Source: Streptomyces sp. SW4
Lineage (GTDB): Bacteria > Actinomycetota > Actinomycetes > Streptomycetales > Streptomycetaceae
Reading direction: 5' to 3'
Assembly: GCA_003248315.1 (NCBI GenBank)
Contig: QKWM01000004.1
Span: 744,001-808,000 of the forward strand
DNA: 64,000 nucleotides
Translations under genes and position numbers: made by a program
Shown here: positions 8,468-20,365 of the stretch, in pieces
Position numbering within the stretch: position 1 is the first letter of the stretch
Layout: the number at the start of each line of letters is the position of its first letter
The notes under the pieces: generated by a model
Database searches by the model: none
Seen by the model: only the letters and a program-made list of their open reading frames with translations
What the model was told of the DNA's origin: nothing

Positions 8468-10098
8468 TCAGCCCATGTGCGGGTAGGTGTAGTCGGTCGG
8501 CGGGACCAGCGTCTCCTTGATGGCGCGGGTCAGCGTCCAGCGCATCAGGTTCTGCGGGGCGCCCGCCTTGTCGTTGGTGCCGGAGGCGCGGCCGCCGCCG
8601 AAGGGCTGCTGGCCGACGACGGCGCCGGTCGACTTGTCGTTGATGTAGAAGTTGCCGGCCGCGTAGCGCAGCTTCTCCATCGTGTACGCGGCGGCGGCAC
8701 GGTCGTTGGCGATGACCGAGCCGGTGAGGGCGTAGTCGGAGACGGACTCCATCTGGGTCAGCATCTCGTCGTAACGGTCGTCCTCGTAGACGTACACCGC
8801 GAGGATCGGGCCGAAGTACTCGGTGCGGAAGACCTCGTTCTCCGGGTCGGTGCACTCGATGACGGTCGGGCGGACGAAGTAGCCGACCGAGTCGTCGTAG
8901 GTGCCGCCGGCGACGATCGTGCAGGTCTCGTCCTCCTTGGCGCGGTCGATGGCGGCCTTGTTCTTGGCGAAGGCCCGCTCGTCGATGACGGCGCCCATGA
9001 AGTTGGACAGGTCGGTGACGTCGCCCATGGTGAGGTAGTCGACCTCGGCGGCGAACTCCTCCTTGAAGCCGTCGTTCCAGATCGACGCCGGGATGTACGC
9101 GCGCGAGGTGGCGGAGCACTTCTGGCCCTGGTACTCGAAGGCGCCGCGGGTCAGGGCGGTCTTCAGCACGGCGCGGTCGGCGCTCGGGTGGGCGACCAGG
9201 AAGTCCTTGCCGCCGGTCTCGCCGACCAGGCGCGGGTAGGTGCGGTACTTCTCGATGTTGTTGCCGACCGTCTTCCACAGGTACTGGAAGGTCTTGGTCG
9301 AGCCGGTGAAGTGGATGCCGGCCAGGTCGCGGTGGTCGAGGGCGACCTTGGAGACCTCGATGCCGTCACCGGTGAGGAGGTTGATGACGCCCTTGGGCAG
9401 GCCGGCCTCCTCCAGCAGCTGCATGAGCAGCACGGCGGCGTGGGTCTGGGTCGGGGACGGCTTCCACACGACGACGTTGCCCATCAGCGCCGGGGCGGTG
9501 GGCAGGTTGCCCGCGATGGCGCTGAAGTTGAACGGCGTGATGGCGTAGACGAAGCCCTCCAGCGGGCGGTGGTCCAGCCGGTTCCACACGCCCGGCGAGT
9601 TGGCCGGGGCTGCTCGGCCAGGATCTTGCGGGCGTAGGAGACGTTGAACCGCCAGAAGTCGATCAGCTCGCAGGGCGTGTCGATCTCGGCCTGCTGGGCG
9701 GTCTTGGACTGGCCGAGCATGGTGGAGGCGGCCAGCGTCTCGCGCCACGGGCCGGACAGCAGGTCGGCGGCGCGCAGGATGATCGCCGCGCGGTCGTCGA
9801 AGGACATCGCGCGCCAGGCCGGGGCGGCGGCCAGGGCGGCGTCGATGGCGTCCTGCGCGTCCTGCTGGGTGGCGTTGGCGTAGGTGCCCAGGCGGGCCTT
9901 GTGGTTGTGCGGCTGCACGACGTCGAAGCGCTCGCCGCCGCCCATCCGCTTCTCGCCGCCGATGGTGCAGGGCAGGTCGATCGGGTTGTCGGCCAGCTCC
10001 CGGAGCTTCATCTCCAGCCGGGCGCGCTCGGGCGAGCCGGGGGCGTAGCCGTGCACCGGCTCGTTGACGGGGGTGGGGACCTGGGTCACAGCGTCCAT
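8468..10098 (-). CDS. pruA: 1-pyrroline-5-carboxylate dehydrogenase (one frame break near 9606)
   Basis: About 543 aa after repair. An NAD-dependent aldehyde dehydrogenase, second step of proline catabolism (P5C to glutamate). Recognisable parts are VYAITPFNFSAIAGNLP, VVWKPSPTQTH, HFTGSTKTFQYLW, RLVGETGGKDF, the catalytic Cys in FEYQGQKCSATSRAY and RTEYFGPILAVYVY. The frame breaks at about 9604-9608 (AEQP then PANSPGVWN), where a C run is one base short. It begins at ATG 10098, about 50 bp downstream of proline dehydrogenase on the same strand, forming a proline-utilisation operon opposite the PutR-type regulator. Confidence 0.94.
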
Positions 10099-10150
10099 GG
10101 GTTCCGTACTCCTTGGGTTTGAGCGGTCGTGCGAGCGTGGTGCGGGCGGC

Positions 10151-11077
10151 TCAGCCCTTGGTGACCATCGAGCGGACGAAGAACTGCAGGTTCGCGGGCT
10201 TCTCCGCCAGACGGCGCATGAAATAGCCGTACCAGTCGGTGCCGTAGGCCGTGTAGACGCGCATCCGGTGGCCCTCGGCGGCGAGCCGCAGGTGCTCGTC
10301 GCTGCGGATGCCGTACAGCATCTGGAACTCGTACTCGTCGAGCTTTCGCCCGGCGCGGTGGGCGAGCTCCTGCGCGATGGTGATCAGGCGCGGGTCGTGG
10401 GACCCGATCATCGGGTAGCCCTCGCCCTCCATCAGCGTCTTCAGGATGCGGACGTACGCCTTGTCGATCTCGTGCTTCTGCTGGTAGGCGACCTCGGCGG
10501 GCTCCTTGTAGGCGCCCTTCACCAACCGTACGCGAGAGCCGTTCGCGGCGAGGCGGCGCGCGTCCTCCTCGGTGCGGAAGAGGTAGGCCTGGATCACGCA
10601 GCCGGTCCCGGGGACGTCCTTGCGCAGCTCCTCGTGGATGGCGAACATCGAGTCGAGGGTGGTGTGGTCCTCGGCGTCCAGGGTGACCGTGGTGCCGATC
10701 TCGGCGGCGGCCTCGACGACCGGGCGCACGTTCTTCAGCGCCAGCTCGTGGCCGCCGTCCAGCGCCTGGCCGAACATCGACAGCTTCACGGACATCTCCG
10801 CGCGCGTGCCGAGCTCCAGCGGCTTGAGGCGGTCGATCAGCTCCAGGTAGGCGTCCCGGGCGGCCTCGGCCTGCTCGGGCCTGGTGATGTCCTCGCCGAC
10901 GACGTCCATCGTCAGCTCCAGGCCCCGGTCCGTGAGGTCGCGGATGATCGGCAGGATCTCGTCCACGGTCTCGCCGGGGATGAACCGGTCCACGACCTGC
11001 TTCGTCACGGGCGCGGCCGAGACCAGGCGGCGCATCCGGTCGCTGCGCGACGCGGCGAGAATCACGGGACCCAGCAC
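10151..11077 (-). CDS. proline dehydrogenase (monofunctional)
   Basis: 308 aa, intact. An FAD-dependent TIM-barrel enzyme oxidising proline to P5C. Family signatures include VSVKLSMFG-like MSVKLSMFGQ, TLDAEDHTTLD, CVIQAYLFRTEED, RLVKGAYKEP, GSHDPRLI and EFQMLYGIR. The GTG start at 11077 is chosen because GTGGAGG lies 6 nt upstream; a longer in-frame extension to 11194 has no such site. It is cotranscribed with the P5C dehydrogenase, so the two activities of a bifunctional PutA are split between adjacent genes, as in other Gram-positives. Confidence 0.94.
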   Translation of the reverse strand: MLGPVILAASRSDRMRRLVSAAPVTKQVVDRFIPGETVDEILPIIRDLTDRGLELTMDVVGEDITRPEQAEAARDAYLELIDRLKPLELGTRAEMSVKLSMFGQALDGGHELALKNVRPVVEAAAEIGTTVTLDAEDHTTLDSMFAIHEELRKDVPGTGCVIQAYLFRTEEDARRLAANGSRVRLVKGAYKEPAEVAYQQKHEIDKAYVRILKTLMEGEGYPMIGSHDPRLITIAQELAHRAGRKLDEYEFQMLYGIRSDEHLRLAAEGHRMRVYTAYGTDWYGYFMRRLAEKPANLQFFVRSMVTKG

Positions 11078-11259
11078 GGGGCACCTCCACTTACCAAGCA
11101 ACACGAGGCCGATTCCCGACGTTTCGGGGACGGCACGGAGAACCACCGTGAAACCTAAGGATCCCTCCGATCGTCGGCCATCGACAGCTGTCACGCATCC
11201 GTGCCACGGATCTCAGACACATGTATGAAGGGCGCGCGGCTTTGCGGCACAATGCCCTG

Positions 11260-12448
11260 GTGACGTCGGATTTCGCGGGTGACTACCAGGAGCTGGTCGA
11301 CGAGCTCTCGCAGCTGCTGGGCGCACCCGCGACCCTGGAGAACCGCGACTTCGAGCTGATCGCCTTCGGCGCCTACGACAGCGAGGGCGACCTCGACCCG
11401 TCGGCGCTGGACCCGGTGCGCACCCGCTCGATCCTGACCCGGCGCTCCACGGCGGCCGTCCGCTCCTGGTTCGAGGGCTTCGGCATCACCCGCGCGACGG
11501 GCCCGGTGCGCATCCCGCCGACCCCCGAGGCGGGCGTCTACCGGGCCGGATCTGCCTGCCGGTACGCCATCGGGGTGTCGTCCTCGGCTACGTGTGGCTG
11601 CTGGACACCGACCCCGGACCGACCGAGCGGCAGCTGGCGGCGGCCATGGAGGTGACCGCGCGGATCGGCGCGCTGCTCGCCGACGAGGCGCAGCACGGCG
11701 CCGACCTCAGCAGGGAGCTGCGCGCGGTGCTCACCGCCGAGCGGGACTGGCAGCGGGACATGGCGGTCGCCGAGCTGCGCACGGCCCTGGGCTCGCGCGC
11801 GGAGGTCCCGCACACGGTGGTGTGCGTGGCGCCGTGGCCGTCCGCCGACCCGGACGACGCGCCGTCGGTGCGCACGGTGCCGGCGGCGACGGCGCTGTGC
11901 ACGCTGCCGTGGGGCACGGTGGGCCAGTGCCTCGCCCTGCTGGTACGGCTCCGCTCGGCGGACGTGCCGACGCCGGCGACCTCGGCCGCGGGCGGCTGCT
12001 GGAGCGGGCGCGGGCACTGGGCGGCACGGGCGGCGGGGAGCCGGCGGCCGGGATCGCCGCGGCCCGCACCGGCCTCGCCGAGCTGGGCGCGGCCTGGCGG
12101 GAGGCGTCGGCGGCGGCGCGCGCGGCACTGGCCGAGCGGCGTTTCGGACCGGTCGCCGAGTGGGCCTCCATCGGACCGTTCCGCCTGCTCACGGCCCTGC
12201 CCCCGGAGGCGGCGCGGGATCCCGCCGTACGGCTGCTGCTCTCCCCCGCCCACCGGGAGCTGGCCCGCACGGCGGAGGTCTACCTCGACTGCGCGGGCCA
12301 GGCCGGGCGCACGGCCGCCGAGCTGGGCATCCACCGCCAGACCCTCTACTACCGGCTGTCGCGGGTCGAGCAGCTCACCGGGCTGGACCTGGACGACGGG
12401 GAGGACCGGCTGCTGCTGCACATGGCGCTGAAGGGCGCCCGGCTGTGA
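11260..12448 (+). CDS. putR: PutR-type transcriptional regulator, PucR/CdaR C-terminal HTH (two frame breaks)
   Basis: About 396 aa after repair of breaks near 11550 and 11993. The N-terminal part starts [20 protein letters not shown]. The middle is a ligand-sensing region ([17 protein letters not shown]). The C-terminus has the PucR-type HTH ([24 protein letters not shown]). It is divergent from the proline operon, so it is likely its proline-responsive regulator; this follows from context and memory of the S. coelicolor locus. No ribosome site precedes the GTG at 11260, while a CACAAT box lies just upstream, so a leaderless message is possible. An ATG at 11221 is an alternative start. Confidence 0.8.
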
Positions 12449-12454
12449 GCGGGG

Positions 12455-13039
12455 TCAGCTCCCCTTGACGCCCTCGATCACCTGGCGGAGCCCCTCGGTG
12501 AGCCGGTCGGCCTCGGGTGCGTCCCGGGGGCCGAACGACCACTGGACCATCAGGCCCATCAGCAGCGTGACGTAGAACTGGCCGAGGGTGTCCACGGTCT
12601 CCTCGGTGACGTCCTCCTCACGGCCTCCCATGAAGAGCGTGACCAGGCCGCGCGCCCCCTCCCGCTGGGCCCGCACCAGATGGTCGCGCACCTCGGGCAG
12701 CTCGTCGCCCATGGCCACGATCTCCATGCTGAGCCGCCACAGCGATCCCGGGTCGCGCATGGTGCCGATGATGTTGGACCACACCTCGGTGAACCGCTCC
12801 AGCGAGCCCGGCGCACCGCGGACCTCGCCCTCCGCGCCCCCCTCGAAGGCGTCGGACATCGCCTCCACCAGCTCGATGTAGGCCTGCACCAGCAGCGCGT
12901 CCTTCGAGCCGTAGTGGTAGCCGATGGAGGCCAGGTTGGTGCCGGACTCCTTGACGATGTCGCGCGCCGTGGTGCGCATGAACCCCTTCTGCAACAGGCA
13001 GCGCTTGGCGCCTTCGAGCAGGTCTTCGCGGTGTCCCAT
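12455..13039 (-). CDS. TetR-family transcriptional repressor
   Basis: 194 aa, intact. The N-terminal TetR HTH is clear (LLQKGFMRTTARDIVKESG then TNLASIGYHYGSKDALL), followed by an all-helical ligand domain. It is divergent from an MFS efflux gene with an 82-bp gap holding a large inverted repeat, the usual arrangement of a drug-responsive local repressor. It converges on putR with only 6 bp between stops. The effector is unknown. Confidence 0.9.
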   Translation of the reverse strand: MGHREDLLEGAKRCLLQKGFMRTTARDIVKESGTNLASIGYHYGSKDALLVQAYIELVEAMSDAFEGGAEGEVRGAPGSLERFTEVWSNIIGTMRDPGSLWRLSMEIVAMGDELPEVRDHLVRAQREGARGLVTLFMGGREEDVTEETVDTLGQFYVTLLMGLMVQWSFGPRDAPEADRLTEGLRQVIEGVKGS

Positions 13040-13062
13040 GGCGCCACCCTACCCTCGCCCAG

Positions 13063-13109
13063 ACAAACGTCTTATACACGCGTTCTAGACAGGCGTATAG
13101 GACGCTTGT
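13063..13109. promoter_or_regulatory. large inverted repeat, TetR operator candidate
   Basis: 21-bp arms at 13063-13083 and 13089-13109 match at 16 of 21 positions (both arms contain CGTC, one base, TATAC). They flank the centre TCTAG and cover the expected promoter regions of both divergent genes. Confidence 0.65.
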
Positions 13110-13121
13110 ACAGTCCCCGGT

Positions 13122-14687
13122 ATGACGACCCCTCCGCCCTCGGCCGGCCGCCGCGAATGGACCGCGCTCGCCGTGCTGATGCTTCCGCTGCTGCTGGTCT
13201 CCATGGACGTGTCCGTCCTCTACTTCGCGATCCCGGCGATCAGCGCCGACCTGGAGCCGACCGGCACCCAGCAGCTGTGGATCTTCGACAGCTACGCCTT
13301 CGCCGTGGCCGGCCTCCTGATCACCATGGGATCGGTGGGCGACCGCATCGGCCGCCGCAGACTGCTCCTGATCGGCGCCACGGCCTTCGGCGCCGCCTCG
13401 CTCGCCGCCGCCTACGCGGACAGCGCCGGGATGCTGATCGCGGCCCGCACCCTCCTCGGCGTGGGCGGCGCGACACTGATGCCCTCGACGCTGGCGCTCG
13501 TCCGCACCCTCTTCCGGGACCCCGGCCAGCGGGCGCAGGCCATCGCCGTCTGGTCCGGCGTGATGACGGCGGGCGTGGCCCTCGGCTCGGTCCTCAGCGG
13601 AGTGCTGGTGGAGTTCTTCTGGTGGGGCTCGGTCTTCCTGGTGAACCTGCCGGCGATGGCCCTGCTGCTGGTCCTCGGCCCGCTGCTGCTCCCGGAGTCG
13701 AAGGACCCCGCCCCGGGCCGCTTCGACTGGCCGAGCGTCCCGCTCTCGATCGCCGCGGTACTGCCCGTCGTCTACGGCCTGAAGGAGATCGCCTCCCACG
13801 GCTGGAGCACGCGGTACGTCCTGCCGGTCACCCTGGGGCTGCTCGTCGCCGCCCTCTTCGTGCACCGGCAGCGGACGGCCGCCTCGCCGATGATCAGTCC
13901 GGCCCTGTTCCGGGGGCGCGGCTTCGGCCCCGCCGTCGTCCTCAATCTGGTCACCATGTTCGCGATGATGGGCTCGGCGTACTTCACCACGCAGTACCTC
14001 CAGTCGGTCCTCGGCAAGAGCGCGATGGAGGCGGCCCTGTGGGCCCTGCTGCCGTCGGTCCCGATCGGCTTCGCGGCCCCGGCGGCGGCGCAGCTGGTGC
14101 GGCGGGGCGTCAACCGCGCCCATGTGGTGACGGCGGGCTTCGCCCTCGCCGCCTGCGGCTATCTCCTGCTCACCCTCGTCGGCACCGACGACCTGGCCCT
14201 GGGCCTGGTCGCCTGCGGTGTCCTCGCCTCCGGCGTGACGATGGTGATGTCCCAGATCACGGACCTGGCGCTGGGCACCGCTCCGGTGGAGCGGGCGGGT
14301 TCCGCCTCCTCCCTGATGGAGACCGGCGCCGAGTTCGGCGGGGCGCTGGGCATGGCGGTCCTCGGCTCCGTCGGGGCGGCCCTCTACCGCCGGGAGATGC
14401 CGGACGACGCCCCGGCCGCGGCCCACGAGACCCTGGGCGGAGCGCTCGCGGTGGCCAGGACGCTGCCGGGCGACGCGGGGGACGCCCTGGCAGCGGCGGC
14501 CAGGGAGGCGTTCACCTCCGGCATGCAGGGCGCGGCCGTCGTGGGCGCGGCGGTGCTCGCCGGGGCGGCGGTCCTGTCGTCGGTGACGCTGCGCCGGGTG
14601 CGGGTGCGGGAGGAGACGGAACCGGAAACGGGGACGGAGAAGCGGAACGCCGGACAGGCTGGACGTACCAGCCCGTCCGGCGTGTGA
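13122..14687 (+). CDS. MFS drug efflux transporter, DHA2 (14-TM) family
   Basis: 521 aa, intact. Motif A appears as GSVGDRIGRRRLLLIG. The N-terminus carries the DHA2 sequence LMLPLLLVSMDVSVLYFAIP, and motif C-like GVMTAGVALGSVLSG follows. About 14 hydrophobic segments fit the EmrB/QacA-type proton antiporters. The C-terminal tail is charged (RVREETEPETGTEKRN). Divergent from and probably repressed by the TetR gene at 12455. Substrate unknown. A terminator hairpin overlaps the last codons. Confidence 0.9.
   Translation: MTTPPPSAGRREWTALAVLMLPLLLVSMDVSVLYFAIPAISADLEPTGTQQLWIFDSYAFAVAGLLITMGSVGDRIGRRRLLLIGATAFGAASLAAAYADSAGMLIAARTLLGVGGATLMPSTLALVRTLFRDPGQRAQAIAVWSGVMTAGVALGSVLSGVLVEFFWWGSVFLVNLPAMALLLVLGPLLLPESKDPAPGRFDWPSVPLSIAAVLPVVYGLKEIASHGWSTRYVLPVTLGLLVAALFVHRQRTAASPMISPALFRGRGFGPAVVLNLVTMFAMMGSAYFTTQYLQSVLGKSAMEAALWALLPSVPIGFAAPAAAQLVRRGVNRAHVVTAGFALAACGYLLLTLVGTDDLALGLVACGVLASGVTMVMSQITDLALGTAPVERAGSASSLMETGAEFGGALGMAVLGSVGAALYRREMPDDAPAAAHETLGGALAVARTLPGDAGDALAAAAREAFTSGMQGAAVVGAAVLAGAAVLSSVTLRRVRVREETEPETGTEKRNAGQAGRTSPSGV
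14647..14683 (+). terminator. terminator hairpin inside the MFS 3' end
   Basis: 16-nt arms, one mismatch, beginning ACGCCGGAC and ending GTCCGGCGT around a 5-nt loop. The stop codon follows immediately, so the hairpin is encoded by the last dozen codons. Confidence 0.65.
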
Positions 14688-14752
14688 GGACGGGGCCCGT
14701 TCAGGGCCGCAGCGGGGCCCGGAGGCGGCGGCCCCCTCAGCTGCGGTCACCC

Positions 14753-16341
14753 TCAGATCAGGTTGACCGACCGGGCCGACGTCGCCCCGATCTCGGCGGC
14801 GACCTCGCCGAGCACCGCGGAGGACACCGTGTCGTCCACGGTCAGCACGGCCAGCGCCTCGCCGCCCACCGCAGCGCGGGCGACCTGCATGCCGGCGATG
14901 TTGATGCCCGCCTCGCCGAGGATGCGGCCGACGGTGCCGACGACACCGGGACGGTCCTCGTAGCGCAGGACGACCATGTGCTCGGCGAGCGCCAGGTCCA
15001 CGTCGTAGTCGCCGACCGCGACGATCTTCTGGACGTGCTTGGGGCCGGCCAGGGTGCCGGAGACCGACACCTCCTCGCCGCTGGCGAGGGTGCCGCGCAC
15101 GGTCACCACGTTGCGGTGGTCCGCCGACTCGGAGCTGGTGGTCAGGCGGACCTCGACACCGCGCTCCTGGGCGAACAGCGGGGCGTTGACGTAGGAGACC
15201 GTCTCGTCGACGACGTCCTCGAAGACGCCCTTGAGCGCGGACAGCTCCAGCACCTTCACGTCGTGCTGGGTGATCTCGCCGTACACCTCGACGTCGAGGC
15301 GGACGGCGACCTCGCCCGCGAGGGCGGTGAAGATCCGGCCGAGGCGCTCGGCGAGCGGCAGGCCCGGCTTGACGTCCTCGGCGATGACACCGCCCTGGAC
15401 GTTCACCGCGTCGGGGACCAGCTCACCGGCGAGCGCGAGGCGCACCGAGCGGGCCACGGCGATACCGGCCTTCTCCTGCGCCTCGTCGGTGGACGCGCCG
15501 AGGTGCGGGGTGCACACGACCTGGTCGAACTCGAACAGCGGCGAGTCGGTGCAGGGCTCCTTGGCGTACACGTCGAGGCCGGCGCCGGCGACGCGGCCCT
15601 CCTTGAGCGCCGAGTACAGCGCCTCCTCGTCGACGATGCCGCCGCGCGCGGCGTTGACGATGCGGACGCTCGGCTTGACCTTGCGCAGCGCCTCGTCGCC
15701 GATGAGGCCCAGGGTCTCGGGGGTCTTCGGCAGGTGGACGGTGATGAAGTCGGAGACCTCCAGCAGCTCGTCCAGCGTCAGGACCTTGACGCCCATCTGC
15801 GCGGCCCGCGCGGGCTGCACGTAGGGGTCGTAGGCGACGACCTTCATGCCGAACGCGGACATGCGCTGCGCGACGAGGGCGCCGATCCGGCCCAGACCCA
15901 CGACACCGAGGGTCTTCTCGGCCAGCTCGACGCCCGTGTACTTGCTGCGCTTCCACTCGCCGTTCTTCAGCGCGGCGTTGGCCTGCGGGATGTTCCGCGC
16001 GGTGGCGAGGATCAGACCGCAGGCCAGCTCGGCGGCGGTCACGATGTTCGAGGTGGGGCGTTGACGACCATCACGCCGGCCTTGGTGGCGGCGGAGACGT
16101 CCACGTTGTCCAGGCCGACGCCGGCTCGCGCGACGACCTTCAGCCTGTTCGCGGCGGCGATGGCCTCGGCGTCCACCTTGGTGGCCGAGCGGATCAGGAT
16201 CGCGTCGACGTCGGCGATGGCCGGCAGCAGCTCGGCGCGGTCCGCGCCGTTGCACCGGCGGATCTCGAAGTCGGGCCCCAGCGCGTCGACGGTGGCGGGC
16301 GACAGCTCTTCAGCGATGAGTACGACGGGTTTCGAGCTCAC
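14753..16341 (-). CDS. serA: D-3-phosphoglycerate dehydrogenase (one frame break near 16056)
   Basis: About 529 aa after repair, matching the long (type I) SerA of actinobacteria. First step of serine synthesis. It has the N-terminal substrate domain (VLIAEELSPATVDAL), the NAD-binding motif KTLGVVGLGRIGALVAQR, VNAARGGIVDEEAL with catalytic Arg, HLGASTDEAQ, an intervening ASB domain and a C-terminal ACT domain (RPGVVGTVGRILGEAGINI). GTG 16341 has GAGGA upstream. The break lies at VVNAP/TSNIV, where a five-C run has become four. Confidence 0.95.
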
Positions 16342-16567
16342 GTGAGTCCTCACAAGTCCAATGCGGACGGCCGTCCCGACGGCCGCAGGCGGTGGAGGGT
16401 TGCTAGCCGCGTGGAAGACGCACGACGCTGTGGGCCTGACGCGTTTGTTGTGCAGCAGTCTAGTGGCGCGGCGCTGGTCGTCTTGCGCCTGTGCGGAAGG
16501 ATCACCCGTCCGGGGCTGGACGGGTTGGACAACGCCGTGGGTACGACGTTACCCGGGGTTCGCCGAA

Positions 16568-16593
16568 GGGCCGGAGCGGCATCGCTCCGGCCC
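16568..16593 (-). terminator. terminator of the ilvBNC operon
   Basis: Perfect 11-bp stem (GGGCCGGAGCG and complement) with a GCAT tetraloop, 16 bp past the ilvC stop. Confidence 0.8.
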
Positions 16594-16608
16594 CTCAGCG
16601 GCTGAGGC

Positions 16609-18250
<1,642 letters not shown>

Positions 18251-18271
18251 GATCTCTTTGCTCTCTCTCGC

Positions 18272-20122
18272 TCAGTCGTCTTCGCTGTCGCCGAAGTCGG
18301 GGCGGACGTCCCGGGCGGCCATGATCTCGTCGTTGGAGGTGCCGGCGGCGACCATCGGCCAGACCATCGCGTCCTCGTGGACGATGAAGTCGATGACCAC
18401 CGGGCGGTCGTTGATGGCGTTCGCCTCCTCGATCACCTTGTCGAGGTCGGCCGGGTCCTCGCACCGGATGGCATGGCAGCCCATGGCCTCGGACAGCTTC
18501 ACGAAGTCGGGGACGCGGGTGCCGCGGGCCTCGGGGTTGACGTCGTCCGGGCCGGAGTGCAGCACCGTGTTGGAGTAGCGCTGGTTGTAGAACAGCGTCT
18601 GCCACTGGCGGACCATCCCGAGGGCGCCGTTGTTGATGACGGCGACCTTGATCGGGATGTTGTTCAGGGCGCAGGTGGTCAGCTCCTGGTTGGTCATCTG
18701 GAAGCAGCCGTCGCCGTCGATCGCCCAGACGGCCCGGTCGGGGGCGCCGGCCTTGGCGCCCATCGCGGCCGGGACGGCGTAGCCCATCGTCCCGGCGCCG
18801 CCGGAGTTCAGCCAGGTGGCGGGCTTGTCGTACTGGATGAAGTGCGCGGCCCACATCTGGTGCTGGCCGACGCCGGCCGCGAAGATCGTGCCCTCGGGCG
18901 CGAGCTGCCCGATGCGCTCGATGACCTGCTGCGGGGACAGGGAGCCGTCCTCGGGCTGGTCGTAGCCGAGCGGGTAGGTCTCGCGCCAGCGGGACAGGTC
19001 CTTCCACCAGGCGCTGTAGTCGCCCTTGTTGCCCTCGGCGTGCTCCTTCTGCACGGCCTGGACGAGGTCGGCGATGACCTCGCGGGCGTCGCCGACGATC
19101 GGCACGTCCGCGGCGCGGTTCTTGCCGATCTCCGCCGGGTCGATGTCGGCGTGGACGATCTTGGCGTACGGGGCGAAGCTGTCGAGCTTGCCGGTGACGC
19201 GGTCGTCGAAGCGGGCTCCGAGGGCGACGATCAGGTCGGCCTTCTGCAGCGCGGTGACGGCGGTGACCGCACCGTGCATGCCCGGCATTCCCACGTGCAG
19301 CGGGTGGCTGTCGGGGAACGCGCCGAGCGCCATCAGGGTGGTGGTGACGGGCGCTCCGGTGAGTTCGGCGAGGACCTTCAGCTCGGCGGTGGCCCGCGCC
19401 TTGAGGACGCCGCCGCCGACGTAGAGCACCGGCCGCTTGGCGGCGGTGATCAGCTTGGCGGCCTCGCGGATCTGCTTGGCGTGCGGCTTGGTGACCGGGC
19501 GGTAGCCGGGCAGGTCCATGACCGGCGGCCAGGAGAAGGTGGTCTTCGCCTGGAGGGCGTCCTTGGAGATGTCGACCAGGACCGGGCCGGGGCGTCCGGT
19601 GGAGGCGACGTGGAACGCCTGGGCGATCACCCGCGGGATGTCCTCGGCCTTGGTGACCAGCCAGTTGTGCTTGGTGATCGGCATGGTGATGCCGACGATG
19701 TCCGCCTCCTGGAAGGCGTCCGTGCCGATGGCGGAGGAGGCGACCTGGCCGGTGATCGCGACGAGCGGCACCGAGTCCATGTGGGCGTCGGCGATCGGGG
19801 TGACCAGGTTGGTGGCGCCGGGGCCGGAGGTGGCCATGCAGACGCCGACCTTGCCGGTGGCCTGCGCGTAGCCGGTGGCCGCGTGGCCGGCGCCCTGCTC
19901 GTGGCGGACCAGGACGTGGCGCACCTTGCCCGAGTCCATCAGCGGGTCGTACGCCGGAAGGATCGCACCGCCGGGAATGCCGAATACCGTGTCGGCGCCG
20001 ACCTCCTCGAGAGAGCGGATGAGGGACTGCGCACCCGTGACGTGCTCGACGGGGGCGGAGTGCTGTCCTCCGGATCGGGGCCGCGGCTGCGGATGATGGG
20101 CCCCGGTGGCCTGCTCGGTCAT
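18272..20122 (-). CDS. ilvB: acetolactate synthase large subunit
   Basis: 616 aa, intact. ThDP- and FAD-dependent condensation of pyruvate with pyruvate or 2-oxobutyrate, first common step to Val, Leu and Ile. Features include the catalytic Glu in [28 protein letters not shown] and the ThDP motif [23 protein letters not shown] 20122 (MTEQATG) is chosen because AGAAGAGA is well spaced; the ATG at 20128 is an alternative. Upstream codons back to 20215 are the attenuator leader, not coding. First gene of ilvBNC, controlled by that attenuator. Confidence 0.96.
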   Translation of the reverse strand: MTEQATGAHHPQPRPRSGGQHSAPVEHVTGAQSLIRSLEEVGADTVFGIPGGAILPAYDPLMDSGKVRHVLVRHEQGAGHAATGYAQATGKVGVCMATSGPGATNLVTPIADAHMDSVPLVAITGQVASSAIGTDAFQEADIVGITMPITKHNWLVTKAEDIPRVIAQAFHVASTGRPGPVLVDISKDALQAKTTFSWPPVMDLPGYRPVTKPHAKQIREAAKLITAAKRPVLYVGGGVLKARATAELKVLAELTGAPVTTTLMALGAFPDSHPLHVGMPGMHGAVTAVTALQKADLIVALGARFDDRVTGKLDSFAPYAKIVHADIDPAEIGKNRAADVPIVGDAREVIADLVQAVQKEHAEGNKGDYSAWWKDLSRWRETYPLGYDQPEDGSLSPQQVIERIGQLAPEGTIFAAGVGQHQMWAAHFIQYDKPATWLNSGGAGTMGYAVPAAMGAKAGAPDRAVWAIDGDGCFQMTNQELTTCALNNIPIKVAVINNGALGMVRQWQTLFYNQRYSNTVLHSGPDDVNPEARGTRVPDFVKLSEAMGCHAIRCEDPADLDKVIEEANAINDRPVVIDFIVHEDAMVWPMVAAGTSNDEIMAARDVRPDFGDSEDD

Positions 20123-20213
20123 CGGCATTCTCTTCTCGATGCTGAGGGTTTTTGCGAGGTTTGTGCGGTGTTCGCCGCTGGTGCGAACGGGGCTCGACAG
20201 GTGCTGGTGCAAC

Positions 20214-20245
20214 AAAAAACCCTCGTGCCGAAAGGCAAGCGAGGG
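20214..20245 (-). terminator. ilvBNC attenuator terminator
   Basis: CCCTCG/CGAGGG outer and TGCC/GGCA inner stem around a GAAA-type loop, followed on the coding strand by six T. It is one of the few canonical rho-independent terminators in the window and lies 92 bp before the ilvB ATG. Confidence 0.88.
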
Positions 20246-20265
20246 GAGCGCGCCGGTGGTGGGTC

Positions 20266-20286
20266 GCTGAGCGATCGGGGCTCAGC
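20266..20286 (-). ncRNA. attenuator hairpin between leader peptide and terminator
   Basis: Perfect 7-bp stem GCTGAGC / GCTCAGC with a 7-nt loop, starting right after the leader stop codon. It is probably a pause or competing stem of the attenuator; how it pairs with the terminator needs folding. Confidence 0.6.
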
Positions 20287-20287
20287 T

Positions 20288-20329
20288 TCAGCCGACGCGC
20301 TGTCCAAGTACGAGAATTCGGGTGCGCAT
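20288..20329 (-). CDS. ilvBNC leader peptide
   Basis: 13 codons, MRTRILVLGQRVG, with consecutive Ile-Leu-Val-Leu and a further Val: the regulatory amino acids of the operon. It is followed by a stem and a T-tract terminator before ilvB. This is the standard layout of ribosome-mediated attenuation, in which scarce charged branched-chain tRNAs stall the ribosome and favour antitermination. The promoter -10 box ends 7 nt before the ATG and there is no Shine-Dalgarno sequence, so the leader is probably translated from a leaderless mRNA. Leader peptides for Streptomyces ilv and leu genes have been described; the leaderless point is my inference. Confidence 0.85.
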   Translation of the reverse strand: MRTRILVLGQRVG

Positions 20330-20336
20330 GGCACTG

Positions 20337-20365
20337 ACCCTCCCCCGGCACGCACCCGGTGTCAA
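20337..20365 (-). promoter_or_regulatory. ilvBNC promoter
   Basis: -35 TTGACA (20360-20365) and -10 GAGGGT (20337-20342) separated by 17 bp, a HrdB/sigma-70-type promoter. Predicted transcription start is at or within a few nt of the leader ATG at 20329. Confidence 0.75.

Noticed and set aside
12680..16345. 1221-codon plus-strand ORF spanning tetR, the MFS gene and serA
   Set aside because: It crosses three recognised genes in non-coding frames and has no domain; a GC artefact.
20123..20215. N-terminal extension of ilvB to 20215
   Set aside because: The region is the attenuator leader and terminator; homologues start near MTEQATG.
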